Below are positions 8,754-18,942 of a DNA stretch of 64,000 bases, one piece after another. The translations under genes were made by a program, and so were the position numbers. The stretch's first letter is position 1. The number at the start of each line of letters is the position of its first letter. The stretch covers positions 45,593-109,592 of the forward strand of contig JASJBF010000040.1 of the NCBI GenBank assembly GCA_030066685.1, read 5' to 3'. Source of the DNA: Kiloniellales bacterium (GTDB lineage: Bacteria; Pseudomonadota; Alphaproteobacteria; Kiloniellales; JAKSBE01). The notes below the pieces were generated by a model. It worked only from the letters and a program-made list of their open reading frames with translations. It ran no database searches and was not told where the DNA came from.

Positions 8754-10402
8754 CGTCGGAGGCCGTGGGCGCAACGCGCCGGGCCATGCTGCCCCGTTTG
8801 GCCGAAGCCCTGACCGGTCTGTCGGCCGGCCGGGCGGCGCTCGCCGCCTTTGGTCTCGGACTGCTTGCCGCCCTGGCGCTGCCGCCGCTCTACCTGGTGC
8901 CCCTGCTCTGGCCGGCCTTTACCGGCCTGGTCTGGCTGCTCGACGCGGCGGCGCGGAGCCGCCGGGCGCTGGCCGTCGGCTGGTGCTTCGGCTTCGGCTA
9001 CCACCTGGCCGGCCTGTTCTGGGTCGGCAGCGCCGTCCTGGTGGTTGCCGAGCAGTTCTGGTGGTTCCTGCCCTTCGCGGTGCTCGGGCTGCCGGCGGGC
9101 ATGGCCCTGTTCACCGCCGCCGCCGCCGCGGCGGCCCGGCGCGTCTTCTGGCGCGGACCGGCTCGGGTCGTCGGCCTGGCGACCGCATGGCTGGCCCTGG
9201 AATGGCTGCGCAGCTGGATCCTCACCGGCTTCCCCTGGAACCAGCCGGGCAGCGTCTGGGCCTTCTCGGACTCCATGCTTCAGGCCGCCGCCCTGGGCGG
9301 CATCTGGGGACTGACCTTCATGACAGTGCTGGTCGCCGCCGCGCCTGCCACCCTGGTAGACCGGCGGGCCGACCAGCGGGCCGACCGGGCGGCAGGCCGG
9401 GTCAGCACCTGGGCCGCCTGGGGCCTACCCGCCGCCGGCCTTGTCCTGCTGGCGTTGGTCTGGGCCGGCGGCGCGCTCCGCCTGGCGGGGGCGCCGCAGC
9501 CGGGCAGCGATCTGGTGCCCGGGGTGACGCTGCGGCTGGTGCAGCCCGCGGTCGATCAGAAGCTGAAGTGGCGGCCGGAACTGCGCCTCGGCCATCTGCG
9601 CGATCTCGTGACGCTGAGCCGCAATGGCGACGGCTCCGAGAAGGCCGCCGCCGCTGCCGGGCCGATCACCCATGTCGTCTGGCCGGAGATGGCCTTCACC
9701 TACGCCCTCGGCGAGAACGGCCAGGCCATGGAAGGCCTGCTCGCCGCGGTCCCGCAAGATGGCCTGGTGATCACCGGCCTGCCGCGCTGGGCGCGCGATC
9801 CCCAGGGCCGTCCGATGATCTGGAACAGCCTGGCCGCGGTGTCCGTCACCGGGGCGGCGACCGCCGTCTATGACAAGGAGCACCTCGTGCCCTTCGGGGA
9901 ATTCGTTCCGGCTCTGATCACACGGGTCCTCGGCATGGCGAAGCTGACCCACGGGCGAGTCGACTTCAGCCGCGGTCCCGGCCGCCGGACCCTCGAGGTC
10001 GTGGGCCTGCCACCGGTCTCGCCCTTGATCTGCTACGAGGTGATCTTTCCCGGCGCGGTGACCGACGGCGAGGGCCGGGCGGCCTGGCTGCTGAACCTCA
10101 CCAACGACGCCTGGTTCGGCGAGAGCTCCGGGCCCCACCAGCATTTCGTCAGCGCCCGTCTGCGGGCCGTCGAGGAAGGCCTGCCACTGGTGCGTGTAGC
10201 CAATTCGGGCATCTCCGCTGTGGTGGACGGATACGGGCGTGTGCGGGGCTTTCTACCCTTGGGGGCTCGCGGCGTGATCGATGCCGGATTGCCCCAGCCC
10301 GCGGACGGCCGTACCCCCTTCGCGGCGTTGGGCAATCTGACCCTAGCGATTCTGCTTGGTTTGGGCGCCCTTTTAACCATAGTTATAGGTCAAAGATCCT
10401 AA
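8750..10402 (+). CDS. lnt: Apolipoprotein N-acyltransferase
   Basis: 550 residues: a block of about six N-terminal membrane helices (about 30-215), then a nitrilase-like periplasmic domain with catalytic triad Glu in VWPEMAF, Lys in DKEHLVPFGEF and Cys in LICYEVIFPG, and a final C-terminal membrane helix (about 520-545). Lnt adds the third acyl chain to the N-terminal cysteine of lipoproteins in the inner membrane. Start is GTG 8750 overlapping the corC stop, completing the conserved miaB-phoH-ybeY-corC-lnt run. Confidence 0.95.
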   Translation: MTSEAVGATRRAMLPRLAEALTGLSAGRAALAAFGLGLLAALALPPLYLVPLLWPAFTGLVWLLDAAARSRRALAVGWCFGFGYHLAGLFWVGSAVLVVAEQFWWFLPFAVLGLPAGMALFTAAAAAAARRVFWRGPARVVGLATAWLALEWLRSWILTGFPWNQPGSVWAFSDSMLQAAALGGIWGLTFMTVLVAAAPATLVDRRADQRADRAAGRVSTWAAWGLPAAGLVLLALVWAGGALRLAGAPQPGSDLVPGVTLRLVQPAVDQKLKWRPELRLGHLRDLVTLSRNGDGSEKAAAAAGPITHVVWPEMAFTYALGENGQAMEGLLAAVPQDGLVITGLPRWARDPQGRPMIWNSLAAVSVTGAATAVYDKEHLVPFGEFVPALITRVLGMAKLTHGRVDFSRGPGRRTLEVVGLPPVSPLICYEVIFPGAVTDGEGRAAWLLNLTNDAWFGESSGPHQHFVSARLRAVEEGLPLVRVANSGISAVVDGYGRVRGFLPLGARGVIDAGLPQPADGRTPFAALGNLTLAILLGLGALLTIVIGQRS

Positions 10403-10437
10403 ATCGCACTGCGTGTGTGAAATGCTTCACTCTTTGG

Positions 10438-10464
10438 TTGACCCGATGGGCCATGACGTACTAA
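10438..10464 (+). promoter_or_regulatory. Candidate promoter for the XRE regulator gene
   Basis: TTGACC at 10438-10443 and TACTAA at 10459-10464 are separated by 15 bases in an AT-richer 87-base gap after lnt. The spacer is short, so this is a moderate match only. Confidence 0.35.
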
Positions 10465-10489
10465 AAAAAATTCTCCTAAATGTTGAACC

Positions 10490-10990
10490 ATGACAGGTGA
10501 GGTCAGCATGGCTCGCGGCCGCTCATCAGGTAGTGTGGACCGCCTGGGAAGTCCCAATCCGATCGATGTCCATGTCGGCAGCCGGGTGCGCTTGCGCCGT
10601 ACGCTGCTCGGCATGAGCCAAGAAAAACTCGGGGAAGCGATCGGCCTGACATTCCAGCAGGTCCAGAAGTACGAACGTGGGGCAAACCGTGTCGGCGCCA
10701 GCCGGCTCTACGATTTGTCGCGCGTCCTCGACGTGCCCGTCGGCTTCTTTTTCGACGAAATGACGGAAGAAGTCGCCGGAAGCTCGCCGGGGCAGATCCG
10801 GGGCAGCACGGAACCGGTGCTTGAGGCCATTGGCCCCGAGCTTGATCCCATGGCCAAGCGAGAGACGCTTGAGCTCGTCCGCGCCTACTACCGGATTTCC
10901 AGTCCGAAGGTCCGCAAGCGGATCTTCGAGTTGACCAAGGCGCTTGCCGCGTCCGAAGGTCACGACGAAAGGAACGGCAAGGGCTCCTGA
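10490..10990 (+). CDS. XRE-family helix-turn-helix regulator
   Basis: 166 residues (160 if ATG 10508 is used). A Cro/C1-type HTH occupies about residues 25-80: VGSRVRLRRTLLGMSQEKLGE, then LTFQQVQKYERGANRVGASRLYDLSRVLDVPVGFFF (quoted in parts). The C-terminal 80 residues are helical with no known domain. A gene of this type between lnt and metK is common in alphaproteobacteria; I know no firmly established target. A GC-rich hairpin follows the stop. Confidence 0.85.
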   Translation: MTGEVSMARGRSSGSVDRLGSPNPIDVHVGSRVRLRRTLLGMSQEKLGEAIGLTFQQVQKYERGANRVGASRLYDLSRVLDVPVGFFFDEMTEEVAGSSPGQIRGSTEPVLEAIGPELDPMAKRETLELVRAYYRISSPKVRKRIFELTKALAASEGHDERNGKGS

Positions 10991-11010
10991 GGCCCTGCCG
11001 CGAGAGTTTT

Positions 11011-11040
11011 GCGCCCCGGGGCCTTTGCCCCCGGGAGCGC
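11011..11040 (+). terminator. GC-rich hairpin after the XRE gene
   Basis: GCGCCCCGGGGC at 11011-11022 can pair with the GC-rich block at 11027-11040, with a CTTT loop and a small mismatch. No U-tract follows, so it may terminate weakly or only shield the 3' end. The rest of the 268-base gap before metK has another short palindrome (TCCCGGC / GCCGGGA, 11141-11155) and no recognisable SAM riboswitch. Confidence 0.35.
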
Positions 11041-11258
11041 GGAACCCGACGACCGACGCGGCCATCCTGCAACGACAGCATGTATCTTTCCGGCGCGGGA
11101 CCGTTTGGCTCTTGACGGGGGTTTTCCTTCGGCGGCACATTCCCGGCCGCCGGGACCGTCGTCGACGCCTTTCAGCCGCCCTGTCCCGGTCCGGAGCCCA
11201 AAGGCCCCCTCTGGCCTCCGCAATCCGCTGACCGTACTGAACCCGAGGAGGACGCGGC

Positions 11259-12431
11259 GTGCGCCAAGGCAACTATCTTTTCACCAGCGAATCGGTCTCC
11301 GAGGGCCATCCGGACAAGGTCTGCGATCGGATCTCGGACGCCGTCGTGGATACCTTTCTGGCCCACGACCCCCTGTCCCGAGTCGCCGTCGAGACCATGA
11401 CCACGACCAACCGGGTGGTCCTGGCCGGCGAGGTGCGCGGTCCGAAGGAAGTCACGCCGGAACTGCTGCAGGAAGTCGTGCGTGCGGCGGTGCGTGACAT
11501 CGGCTACGAGCAGAAGGGCTTTCACTGGCGCCGTGCCGTGATCGAGAACTACATCCACGAGCAGTCGGGCGACATCGCGATGGGCGTCGACGCGCTCGGC
11601 AACAAGGACGAAGGCGCCGGCGACCAGGGGATCATGTTCGGCTACGCCTGCGAAGAGACCGAAGACTACATGCCGGCGCCGATCTACCTGGCCCATAACA
11701 TATTGAAATCCCTGGCAGAGGCGCGTCACTCCGGCGCCGAGCCCAAGCTCGGGCCCGATGCCAAGAGCCAGGTGACCCTGGAGTACCGCGACGGCAAGCC
11801 CTGCCGGGCCACATCGGTCGTCGTCTCGACCCAGCACAGCGAAGACCTGGACCAGGACGAGATCCGCGAGATCGTCCGGCCCCACGTCGTCAATGTCCTG
11901 CCCGAGGGCTGGATGTGCGACGAGCCGGAGTTCTACGTCAACCCGACCGGCCGCTTCGTGATCGGCGGCCCGGACGGCGACTGCGGCCTGACCGGCCGCA
12001 AGATCATCGTCGACACCTACGGCGGCGCGGCGCCGCACGGCGGCGGCGCCTTCTCGGGCAAGGACCCGACCAAGGTCGACCGCTCGGCCGCCTACGCCTG
12101 CCGCTACCTGGCCAAGAACGTCGTCGCCGCCGGCCTGGCCGAGCGCTGCATCATCCAGGTCGCCTACGCGATCGGCGTCTCCAAGCCGTTGTCGATTTAC
12201 GTCGACACTCAGGGGACCGGCCGGGTCGACGAGGAGAAGCTGGCGACCAGGCTCGGCGAGATCGTCGACCTGTCGCCGCGCGGGATTCGCGAGCACCTGA
12301 AGCTCAGCCGGCCGATCTATGCCCGCACCGCGGCCTACGGCCATTTCGGCCGGGCCGCCGAGGCCGACGGCGGCTTCTCCTGGGAACGCCTCGACCTGGT
12401 CGACGACCTGACCTCCGCCTTCGACGCCTGA
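11259..12431 (+). CDS. metK: S-adenosylmethionine synthetase
   Basis: 390 residues over three repeated domains. Signatures: [19 protein letters not shown] (about residues 8-26, quoted up to 19), [12 protein letters not shown] (about 119-130) and [19 protein letters not shown]. MetK joins ATP and methionine to make SAM, the methyl donor used by miaB, trmB, ubiE and others in this window. Start is GTG 11259 with GAGGAGG at 11244-11250 upstream. trmB follows on the same strand 91 bases downstream. Confidence 0.97.
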   Translation: MRQGNYLFTSESVSEGHPDKVCDRISDAVVDTFLAHDPLSRVAVETMTTTNRVVLAGEVRGPKEVTPELLQEVVRAAVRDIGYEQKGFHWRRAVIENYIHEQSGDIAMGVDALGNKDEGAGDQGIMFGYACEETEDYMPAPIYLAHNILKSLAEARHSGAEPKLGPDAKSQVTLEYRDGKPCRATSVVVSTQHSEDLDQDEIREIVRPHVVNVLPEGWMCDEPEFYVNPTGRFVIGGPDGDCGLTGRKIIVDTYGGAAPHGGGAFSGKDPTKVDRSAAYACRYLAKNVVAAGLAERCIIQVAYAIGVSKPLSIYVDTQGTGRVDEEKLATRLGEIVDLSPRGIREHLKLSRPIYARTAAYGHFGRAAEADGGFSWERLDLVDDLTSAFDA

Positions 12432-12522
12432 CTCGAGGCCGACGGCGGCGGCGAAGTGCCAAGGGAGATCGGGTTTCAAGCTTCGGACCGCCTCCGGCCG
12501 AAGCTGCCTCGATCCAGGGGTC

Positions 12523-13284
12523 ATGACCGAGCGCCGCCAAGAGGACAAACCGCCCCGACGGCAGTTTTACGGCCGCCGCTACGGCCGCCCGCTGCGGCCG
12601 GCCCGGGCGCGGCTCATGGAAAGCCTCTTGCCGCGGCTTGCCGTGACCCTGGAGGAGGCCGCCAGCCTTCCGGCTCTGACCGCGCGCTTCGAGCCCGAGC
12701 CCGAGGAGCTCTGGCTGGAGATCGGCTTCGGCGCCGGCGAGCACCTGGCGGCCCAGGCGGCCGCCCGGCCCGAGATCGGCTTCCTGGGCGCCGAGGTCTT
12801 CGTCAACGGCATCGCCGCGCTGCTGTCTCGGATCGAGGCGGCCGGCCTCGACAACGTCCGGATCTACCAGGGCGACGGCCGCGACCTGCTGGAGGCGCTG
12901 CCGGAGGCCGCCTTTGCGCGGGTCGCGGTGCTCTTCCCCGATCCCTGGCCCAAGGCGCGGCATCAGCGTCGCCGCATCCTCCAGCCCGAGACTCTCGATC
13001 AGCTGGCCCGGGTGTTGCGCGATGGCGGCGAGCTGCGCCTCGCCACCGACGATCCGGACTACCTGACCTGGATGCTGGAGAAGACCGCGGCGCATCCCGC
13101 CTTCGACTGGCTCGCCCGCCGCGCCGCGGACTGGCGGGAACGCACGGCCGACTGGCCTGCAAGCCGCTACGAGCAGAAGGCCCTGGCCAGGGGCGCGAGG
13201 CCGGTCTACCTGCGCTTCCGGCGCCGCGGCCGGGCCGTGGCGAAATCCGACGGGGGCGCCGGCAAAGCGCGCTCGAATCCCTAG
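12523..13284 (+). CDS. trmB: tRNA (guanine-N7-)-methyltransferase
   Basis: 253 residues of the class I methyltransferase fold: SAM site LWLEIGFGAGEHL (about residues 66-78), GAEVFVNGIAALL, and the family motif LFPDPWPKARHQRRR (about 140-154). TrmB makes m7G46 in the variable loop of tRNAs. It begins at ATG 12523 and runs to TAG 13282-13284. The pairing with metK is common in alphaproteobacteria. Confidence 0.95.
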   Translation: MTERRQEDKPPRRQFYGRRYGRPLRPARARLMESLLPRLAVTLEEAASLPALTARFEPEPEELWLEIGFGAGEHLAAQAAARPEIGFLGAEVFVNGIAALLSRIEAAGLDNVRIYQGDGRDLLEALPEAAFARVAVLFPDPWPKARHQRRRILQPETLDQLARVLRDGGELRLATDDPDYLTWMLEKTAAHPAFDWLARRAADWRERTADWPASRYEQKALARGARPVYLRFRRRGRAVAKSDGGAGKARSNP

Positions 13285-13394
13285 AAAGGTCTTGCGGGCC
13301 TTGCCATATGAAGGGTAAGTTCCGCGCGAACCATAAGGTTTGACAAGTTGCTCTGCGCGCAGACGTGCTCAGCTTCTTGTCGGCTACCGAAGGG

Positions 13395-13419
13395 GTGGGC
13401 CACGGGCCCACTTTTTTTT
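13395..13419 (+). terminator. Intrinsic terminator/attenuator in the rimP leader
   Basis: GTGGGCC (13395-13401) pairs perfectly with GGCCCAC (13405-13411) around a three-base loop and is followed by eight T (13412-13419): a textbook rho-independent terminator. It lies 111 bases after trmB and directly before rimP, so it may both end trmB transcripts and act as an attenuator for the rimP-nusA-infB operon. An upstream TTGACA at 13340-13345 could start a short leader RNA, although no good -10 box follows it. Confidence 0.85.
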
Positions 13420-13484
13420 ATCTAACGAACCGTCTTTCTGCGGGGTCGCAGGACGAAGAGAGCGGTTCGGAGGGAGCGCCAGCT

Positions 13485-14012
13485 CTGCGATCGAAGACCA
13501 GCGAGGGCAAGGCCGCCGAGGTCGAGCGCCTGATCGCCCCGACCTTGACGGCGATGGGCTACGACATCGTGCGGGTCCAGCTGAGCGGCAACCAGAGGCC
13601 GCGGCTGCAGATCATGGCCGAGCACCGCGACGGCTCGGAGATGAACGTCGATCATTGCGCCGAGATCAGCCGTACGGTTTCGGCCCTGCTCGACGTCGAG
13701 GATCCGATCCGCGGCAGCTACCACCTGGAGGTCAGCTCGCCCGGGATCGACCGGCCGCTGACCCGCCTGGCGGACTTCGACCGCTTCGCCGGCCTCGAGG
13801 CGCGGATGGAGCTTTCGGTCCCAAGAGACGGCCGCCGCCGCTTTCGCGGCCGGCTGGCGGGGACGGACAAGGAGGAGGTTCGCGTCGAGCTGCCGGAGGG
13901 CGAAGTCCGGCTGCCCTTCGACCTGATCCAGAGGGCGAAGCTGGTCCTGACCGACGAGCTGCTGGCGGCGAACGCGAACAAGGCAAGGGACGGACACCGG
14001 AGTTCGGATTGA
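13485..14012 (+). CDS. rimP: Ribosome maturation factor RimP
   Basis: RimP homology (KAAEVERLIAPTLTAMGYDI, then ISRTVSALLD and LEVSSPGIDRPL) begins around base 13509. The C-terminal Sm-like domain follows. RimP assists 30S subunit assembly. The frame is open back to ATG 13365, but the in-frame starts there (ATG 13365, TTG 13377, GTG 13395) are upstream of or inside the terminator hairpin. No ATG, GTG or TTG occurs after it until TTG/ATG inside the conserved domain. A CTG at 13485 sits 9 bases after GGAGGGA (13469-13475) and would give a normal 175-residue protein, so I use it provisionally. Confidence 0.8.
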   Translation: MRSKTSEGKAAEVERLIAPTLTAMGYDIVRVQLSGNQRPRLQIMAEHRDGSEMNVDHCAEISRTVSALLDVEDPIRGSYHLEVSSPGIDRPLTRLADFDRFAGLEARMELSVPRDGRRRFRGRLAGTDKEEVRVELPEGEVRLPFDLIQRAKLVLTDELLAANANKARDGHRSSD

Positions 14013-14015
14013 ACC

Positions 14016-15590
14016 ATGGAAACGGCAACGGCACTTAAAACCGAACTGCTGCAGGTGGCGGACGCCGTCGCCCGCGAGAAGAGCATCGACCGCGAGGAGG
14101 TGCTCGAGGCGATGGAGCAGGCGATCACCAAGGCGGGCCGGGCCAAGTACGGCCACGAGCACGATATCCGCGCCGAGATCGATCGGACCAGCGGCGAGAT
14201 CAAGCTCAAGCGCTACCAGGAGGTGGTCGAGGAGATCGAGAACGAGTTCACCCAGATCCTGACCAAGGACGCGCAGGTCCGCGATTCCAAGCTCAAGTCG
14301 GGCGACTTCATCATCGAGGAGCTGCCACCGATCGACCTGGGGCGGATTGCGGCCCAGACCGCGAAGCAGGTGATCGTCCAGAAGGTCCGGGAAGCCGAGC
14401 GCCAGCGCCAGTACGAGGAGTACAAGGACCGGGTCGGCGAGATCGTCAACGGCATCGTCAAGCGCAACGAGTTCGGCAACGTCAGCGTCGACCTCGGCCG
14501 CGCCGAGGCCATGATGCGCCGCGACGAGAGCCTGCCGCGGGAATCCTTCCGCACCGGCGACCGGGTGCGCGCCTACATCTACGACGTCCGCCAGGAGCTG
14601 CGCGGCCCGCAGATCTTCCTGTCGCGGACCCACCCGCAGTTCATGGCCAAGCTCTTCGCCCAGGAAGTGCCCGAGATCTACGACAGCATCATCGAGATCA
14701 AGGCGGTCGCCCGCGACCCCGGCAGCCGGGCGAAGATCGCGGTCCTGTCGCACGATTCCTCGATCGATCCGGTGGGCGCCTGCGTCGGCATGCGCGGCAG
14801 CCGGGTTCAGGCCGTGGTCAGCGAGCTCCAGGGCGAGAAGATCGACATCATTCCCTGGTCCCACGACGTCGCGACCTTCGTGGTCAACGCCCTGGCGCCG
14901 GCCGAGGTCAGCAAGGTCGTGCTCGACGAGGAACAGGGCCGGATCGAGGTGGTCGTCCCCGACGACCAGCTGTCCCAGGCCATCGGCCGCCGCGGCCAGA
15001 ACGTCCGGCTGGCCTCGCAGCTCTCCGGCTGGGACATCGACATCCTGACCGAGGACGAGGAATCGGAGCGCCGCCAGGAGGAGTTCCGCACCCGCTCGCA
15101 GATGTTCATCGATGCCTTGGACGTCGAAGACGTCATCGCGCACCTGCTGGTCACCGAGGGCTTCAGCACCATCGAGCAGGTCGCTTTCGTGCCGGTCGAC
15201 GAGCTGGCCCAGATCGAGGGCTTCGACGAGGAGATCGCCGAGGAGCTGCGGGCGCGGGCGCGCGGCCACCTCGAGGAGCAGGACCGGCTGATGGACGAGC
15301 GCCGGCGCGAACTGGGGGTGGAGGACGCCCTGGCCGAGATCGAGGGCTTGAGCGCCGCGATGCTGGTCAAGCTGGGCGAAGCCGGGGTCAAGACCCTGGA
15401 CGACCTGGGGGACCTCGCCAGCGACGAGCTGATCGAACACCTGGGCGCCTTGGCGCCCAAGGCCGAACAGGCCGACACCATCATCATGGCGGCACGGGCC
15501 CATTGGTTCGACGACGAGCCGGCTCCCGCCGAGCCGGCCCCCACCGAGCCGGCCGAGGCGCCCGAGGCCGCCGCCGGCCAGGAGCCCTGA
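14016..15590 (+). CDS. nusA: Transcription termination/antitermination protein NusA
   Basis: 524 residues: N-terminal RNAP-binding domain (1-130), S1 domain (about 135-200), two KH domains (about 205-345, including [19 protein letters not shown] and [14 protein letters not shown]) and two helix-hairpin-helix acidic repeats (about 360-500, for example [20 protein letters not shown] and [20 protein letters not shown]). It modulates pausing, Rho-independent termination and rRNA antitermination. The tail is Pro/Ala/Glu rich. It begins three bases after the rimP stop. Confidence 0.97.
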   Translation: METATALKTELLQVADAVAREKSIDREEVLEAMEQAITKAGRAKYGHEHDIRAEIDRTSGEIKLKRYQEVVEEIENEFTQILTKDAQVRDSKLKSGDFIIEELPPIDLGRIAAQTAKQVIVQKVREAERQRQYEEYKDRVGEIVNGIVKRNEFGNVSVDLGRAEAMMRRDESLPRESFRTGDRVRAYIYDVRQELRGPQIFLSRTHPQFMAKLFAQEVPEIYDSIIEIKAVARDPGSRAKIAVLSHDSSIDPVGACVGMRGSRVQAVVSELQGEKIDIIPWSHDVATFVVNALAPAEVSKVVLDEEQGRIEVVVPDDQLSQAIGRRGQNVRLASQLSGWDIDILTEDEESERRQEEFRTRSQMFIDALDVEDVIAHLLVTEGFSTIEQVAFVPVDELAQIEGFDEEIAEELRARARGHLEEQDRLMDERRRELGVEDALAEIEGLSAAMLVKLGEAGVKTLDDLGDLASDELIEHLGALAPKAEQADTIIMAARAHWFDDEPAPAEPAPTEPAEAPEAAAGQEP

Positions 15591-15615
15591 TCGGGTTTGA
15601 GGAGGCAAGCGCGCA

Positions 15616-16260
15616 GTGATCGAGACCGCCGCCATGCAGGACGGTACGACGGAAGCGCCGGAGCGCCGCCCGGGGCGCCCCGAGGGGCCGCTGCGGCGCT
15701 GCATCGTGACCGGCGAGCTGCGGCCGAAGCCCGAACTTCTGCGATTCGTGGTCGGGCCCGGCGGCGTGGTGGTTCCCGACGTCAAGGGCGTACTGCCCGG
15801 GCGCGGATTGTGGTTGCTGCCGCGGCGTCCTATAATCGACAAAGCCTGCAAACGGCAGCTCTTCGCGAGAGCCGCGCGGGCACCGGTGCGTGTGCCCGAG
15901 GACTTGCCTCTGCAGGTGGCTCAGCTCCTGCGTCGTCGTTGCCTGGATCTGATCGGCCTCGCCAAACGGGCGGGACAGGCGGTGGCGGGTTTCGAGCAGG
16001 TCCGGCCCTGGCTCGCCTCGGGTCGGGCCGGGGTGCTGCTGGCCGCGGCGGACGGCGCGGCCGACGGGCGGCGGCGGCTTAAGGCCTTGGGTACGGGCCT
16101 GCGGCCGGGGCTGCCGCTGATCGAAGACTTCTCCTCGGCCGAGCTGGGCGCCGCCCTCGGCCGGGACAAGGTGGTCCACGCCGCCCTCGCCGACGGCGGC
16201 CTGGCGCAGGCGCTGATTGTCGAGGCGGCACGTCTGGCCGGCGTGCTGGCCGAGGATTAG
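15616..16260 (+). CDS. YlxR (DUF448) - L7Ae-like RNA-binding fusion protein
   Basis: 214 residues. The N-terminal part (about 25-105) is the YlxR/DUF448 domain, with [19 protein letters not shown] and the GRGLWLLP turn. The C-terminal part (about 110-210) resembles the L7Ae/L30e/YlxQ fold ([18 protein letters not shown]). In Gram-positives these are two separate genes at the same place between nusA and infB; the fusion is usual in alphaproteobacteria. The role is presumed RNA or nucleoid binding. It starts with GTG 15616; infB follows 30 bases later. Confidence 0.88.
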   Translation: MIETAAMQDGTTEAPERRPGRPEGPLRRCIVTGELRPKPELLRFVVGPGGVVVPDVKGVLPGRGLWLLPRRPIIDKACKRQLFARAARAPVRVPEDLPLQVAQLLRRRCLDLIGLAKRAGQAVAGFEQVRPWLASGRAGVLLAAADGAADGRRRLKALGTGLRPGLPLIEDFSSAELGAALGRDKVVHAALADGGLAQALIVEAARLAGVLAED

Positions 16261-16290
16261 GGACCTACGACGGCTAAGCGTAGGGATGAC

Positions 16291-18879
16291 ATGACGACGA
16301 AGGAAGGCGAAGCCAAGAAGCCTCTGAAGCTCAACCGCCCGGGGCGGCTCGAGCTGAAGAAGACCGTCGAGACCGGGCAGGTCCGGCAGAGCTTCAGTCA
16401 TGGCCGGACCAAGGCGGTCACGGTCGAGGTCAAGCGCACGCGCAGCTTCGAGCGCGGGGCGGGCGGGCGCATGGCCGAGGTCAAGGCGCCGCCGGAAGGC
16501 TTCGACCAGGCGACGGCCGAAGCCGCCGAGGCCCTCGGCGTGGCCGAGGTCACGACGGAAGCCCCGCGCACCCTGACCGATGCCGAGCGCGCCGGCCGGA
16601 TGCGCGCCCTGGAGTCCGCCAAGCGCGACGAGGAACGGCGCCAGATCGAGGCCGAGCAGGAAGCCGAAAGGCGGCAGCGGGAAGCCGAGGACGCGGCCCG
16701 CCGGGCCGAGCAGGAGGCCGAGGCGCAAAGGGTCGCGGAGGCCGAGGCCGAGAAGAACCGAGCCGAGCTCGAAGAGCGCCGCCGGATCGAGGAAGAGGCG
16801 CGCAAGCAGCTCGAGGAAGAGGAAAAGGCGAAATCCAAGGAGGCGCCCGCAGAGAAACCGGCGGCGCCGGCGGCCAAGAAGCCGGCCGCTGCCGCAGAGG
16901 AGCCGGCGAAGACGAAGCCCCGCAAGGGTGGCGGCGCTCCGGCCAAGACACCGGCACCGCGCCGCGGCGGCGACGAGCGGCGGCGCCACGGCAAGCTGAC
17001 CATCACCCAGGCGCTGACCGGCGAGGACGGCATGGAGCGGGTCCGCTCCCTCGCGTCCGTGCGGCGCCAGCGCGAGCGCGAGCGTCAGCGCCAGGCCGGC
17101 GGCATGGAGGGCCTGCCGCAGAAGGTCATCCGCGAGGTCGTGGTCCCCGAGACCATCACCGTGCAGGAGCTCGCCAACCGCATGGCCGAGCGGGGCGCGG
17201 AGGTTATCAAGACCTTGATGAAGATGGGGGTCATGGCGACCATCAACCAGACGATCGACGCCGACACCGCCGAGCTGGTGGTCAGCGAGTTCGGCCACAA
17301 GCTGAAGCGGGTCTCCGCCGCCGACGTCGAGATCGGCCTCAAGGGCGATGACGACAAGGCGGAGGACCTCAAGGCCAGGCCGTCGGTGGTCACCGTGATG
17401 GGCCACGTCGACCACGGCAAGACCTCGCTGCTGGACGCCCTGCGGGCGACCGACGTGGTCGCCCACGAAGCCGGCGGAATCACCCAGCACATCGGCGCCT
17501 ATCAGGTCACCCTGGCGTCCGGCGACAAAGTCACCTTCATCGACACCCCGGGCCACGCGGCCTTCACCGAGATGCGCTCGCGCGGCGCCAACGTGACCGA
17601 CATCGTGGTTCTGGTGGTTGCCGCCGACGACGGCATCAAGGACCAGACCGTGGAGGCGATCAACCACGCCAAGGCGGCCAAGGTGCCGATCGTGGTCGCG
17701 ATCAACAAGATCGACAAGCCGGAGGCCAACCCGGACCGGGTCAAGCAGGAGCTGCTGCAGCACGACCTCGTGGTTGAGGACATGGGCGGCGAGATCCTCG
17801 CCGTGCCCGTGTCGGCTGTCGAAGGCACCGGTCTCGACAAGCTGGTCGAGGCCTTGCTGCTTCAGGCCGAGCTGCTCGAGCTCAAGGCCAATCCGGAGCG
17901 GGCCGCCGAGGGCGTCGTGATCGAGGCCAAGCTCGAGCAGGGCCGCGGCTCGGTGGCCACCGTGCTGGTCCAGCGCGGGACCCTCAAGGTCGGCGACATC
18001 TTCGTGACCGGCAGCGAGTCCGGCCGGGTCCGCGCACTGCTGAACGACCACGGGGAGAAGGTCGAGGAAGCCGGGCCCTCGGCGCCGGTCGAGGTCCTCG
18101 GCCTGGCCGGCACGCCGCTGGCCGGCGACGACTTCGTCGTGGTGGAAAGCGAAGCCCGGGCCCGCGAGATCGCCAGCTTCCGCAAGAGCAAGGTGCGCGA
18201 CCAGGGCGCCGCCGCCAACCGGGTCTCCCTGGAGCAGCTGATCTCCAAGATCCAGGAAGGCGAGACCAAGCGGCTGCCGGTCGTCATCAAGTCGGACGTG
18301 CAGGGCTCGGTCGAGGCCATCGTCGGCGCCCTGGAGAAGCTGGGCACCGACGAGGTCGCGGTCCAGGTGCTGCACACCGGCGTCGGCGGCATCAACGAAT
18401 CCGACATCACCCTGGCCCGGGCCTCCGGCGCCATGGTGATCGGCTTCAACGTCCGGGCCAATCCCCAGGCCCGCGAGCTGGCCCGGCGCGACGACGTGGA
18501 GATCCGCTACTACTCGATCATCTACAACGTCGTCGACGAGATGAAGGCGGCGCTGAGCGGCATGCTGGCGCCGTCGCGCGAGGAGAAGTTCCTTGGCTAC
18601 GCCGAGATCCGCGAGGTCTTCAACATCACCAAGGTCGGCAAGGTCGCCGGCTGCATGATCACCGAGGGCCAGGTCAAGCGCGGCGCCAAGGTCCGCCTGC
18701 TGCGCGACGACGTGGTGATCCACGACGGCACCCTGAAGACCCTGCGCCGCTTCAAGGACGAGGTGCGCGAGGTCAAGGACGGCTACGAGTGCGGCATGGC
18801 CTTCGAGAACTACCAGGACATCCAGGTCGGCGACAAGATCGAGTGTTACGAAGTCGAGGAGAAGGCGCGCCAGCTCTAG
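16291..18879 (+). CDS. infB: Translation initiation factor IF-2
   Basis: 862 residues. A lysine/glutamate/alanine-rich charged stretch (about 95-235) separates an N-terminal segment from the IF2 core. The GTPase starts at about residue 365 with G1 [12 protein letters not shown], then [15 protein letters not shown] and [11 protein letters not shown]; domains II, III and the fMet-tRNA-binding C2 domain follow (ending [16 protein letters not shown]). IF-2 places initiator tRNA on the 30S subunit. It begins at ATG 16291, preceded by GGGATGAC. Length is typical for the lineage. Confidence 0.97.
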   Translation: MTTKEGEAKKPLKLNRPGRLELKKTVETGQVRQSFSHGRTKAVTVEVKRTRSFERGAGGRMAEVKAPPEGFDQATAEAAEALGVAEVTTEAPRTLTDAERAGRMRALESAKRDEERRQIEAEQEAERRQREAEDAARRAEQEAEAQRVAEAEAEKNRAELEERRRIEEEARKQLEEEEKAKSKEAPAEKPAAPAAKKPAAAAEEPAKTKPRKGGGAPAKTPAPRRGGDERRRHGKLTITQALTGEDGMERVRSLASVRRQRERERQRQAGGMEGLPQKVIREVVVPETITVQELANRMAERGAEVIKTLMKMGVMATINQTIDADTAELVVSEFGHKLKRVSAADVEIGLKGDDDKAEDLKARPSVVTVMGHVDHGKTSLLDALRATDVVAHEAGGITQHIGAYQVTLASGDKVTFIDTPGHAAFTEMRSRGANVTDIVVLVVAADDGIKDQTVEAINHAKAAKVPIVVAINKIDKPEANPDRVKQELLQHDLVVEDMGGEILAVPVSAVEGTGLDKLVEALLLQAELLELKANPERAAEGVVIEAKLEQGRGSVATVLVQRGTLKVGDIFVTGSESGRVRALLNDHGEKVEEAGPSAPVEVLGLAGTPLAGDDFVVVESEARAREIASFRKSKVRDQGAAANRVSLEQLISKIQEGETKRLPVVIKSDVQGSVEAIVGALEKLGTDEVAVQVLHTGVGGINESDITLARASGAMVIGFNVRANPQARELARRDDVEIRYYSIIYNVVDEMKAALSGMLAPSREEKFLGYAEIREVFNITKVGKVAGCMITEGQVKRGAKVRLLRDDVVIHDGTLKTLRRFKDEVREVKDGYECGMAFENYQDIQVGDKIECYEVEEKARQL

Positions 18880-18942
18880 CCCGCGCGCCGCTCTGCCTCG
18901 TGGCCCCGGTTCCTTGAAGCCGGGGCCGAGGAGTTATCAGTC

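Noticed and set aside
10991..11258. SAM riboswitch upstream of metK
   Set aside because: I could not match the conserved cores of the SAM-II, SAM/SAH or SAH riboswitch types; only GC-rich palindromes are present. A covariance-model search would decide.
15484..18723. A 1079-codon open frame antisense to nusA 3' end, ylxR and infB
   Set aside because: Its translation is low-complexity Leu/Gly/Asp/Arg sequence typical of the reverse frame of high-GC3 genes, and the plus strand carries three certain genes. The same applies to long antisense frames over miaB, nusA, pnp, dnaN and gyrB.
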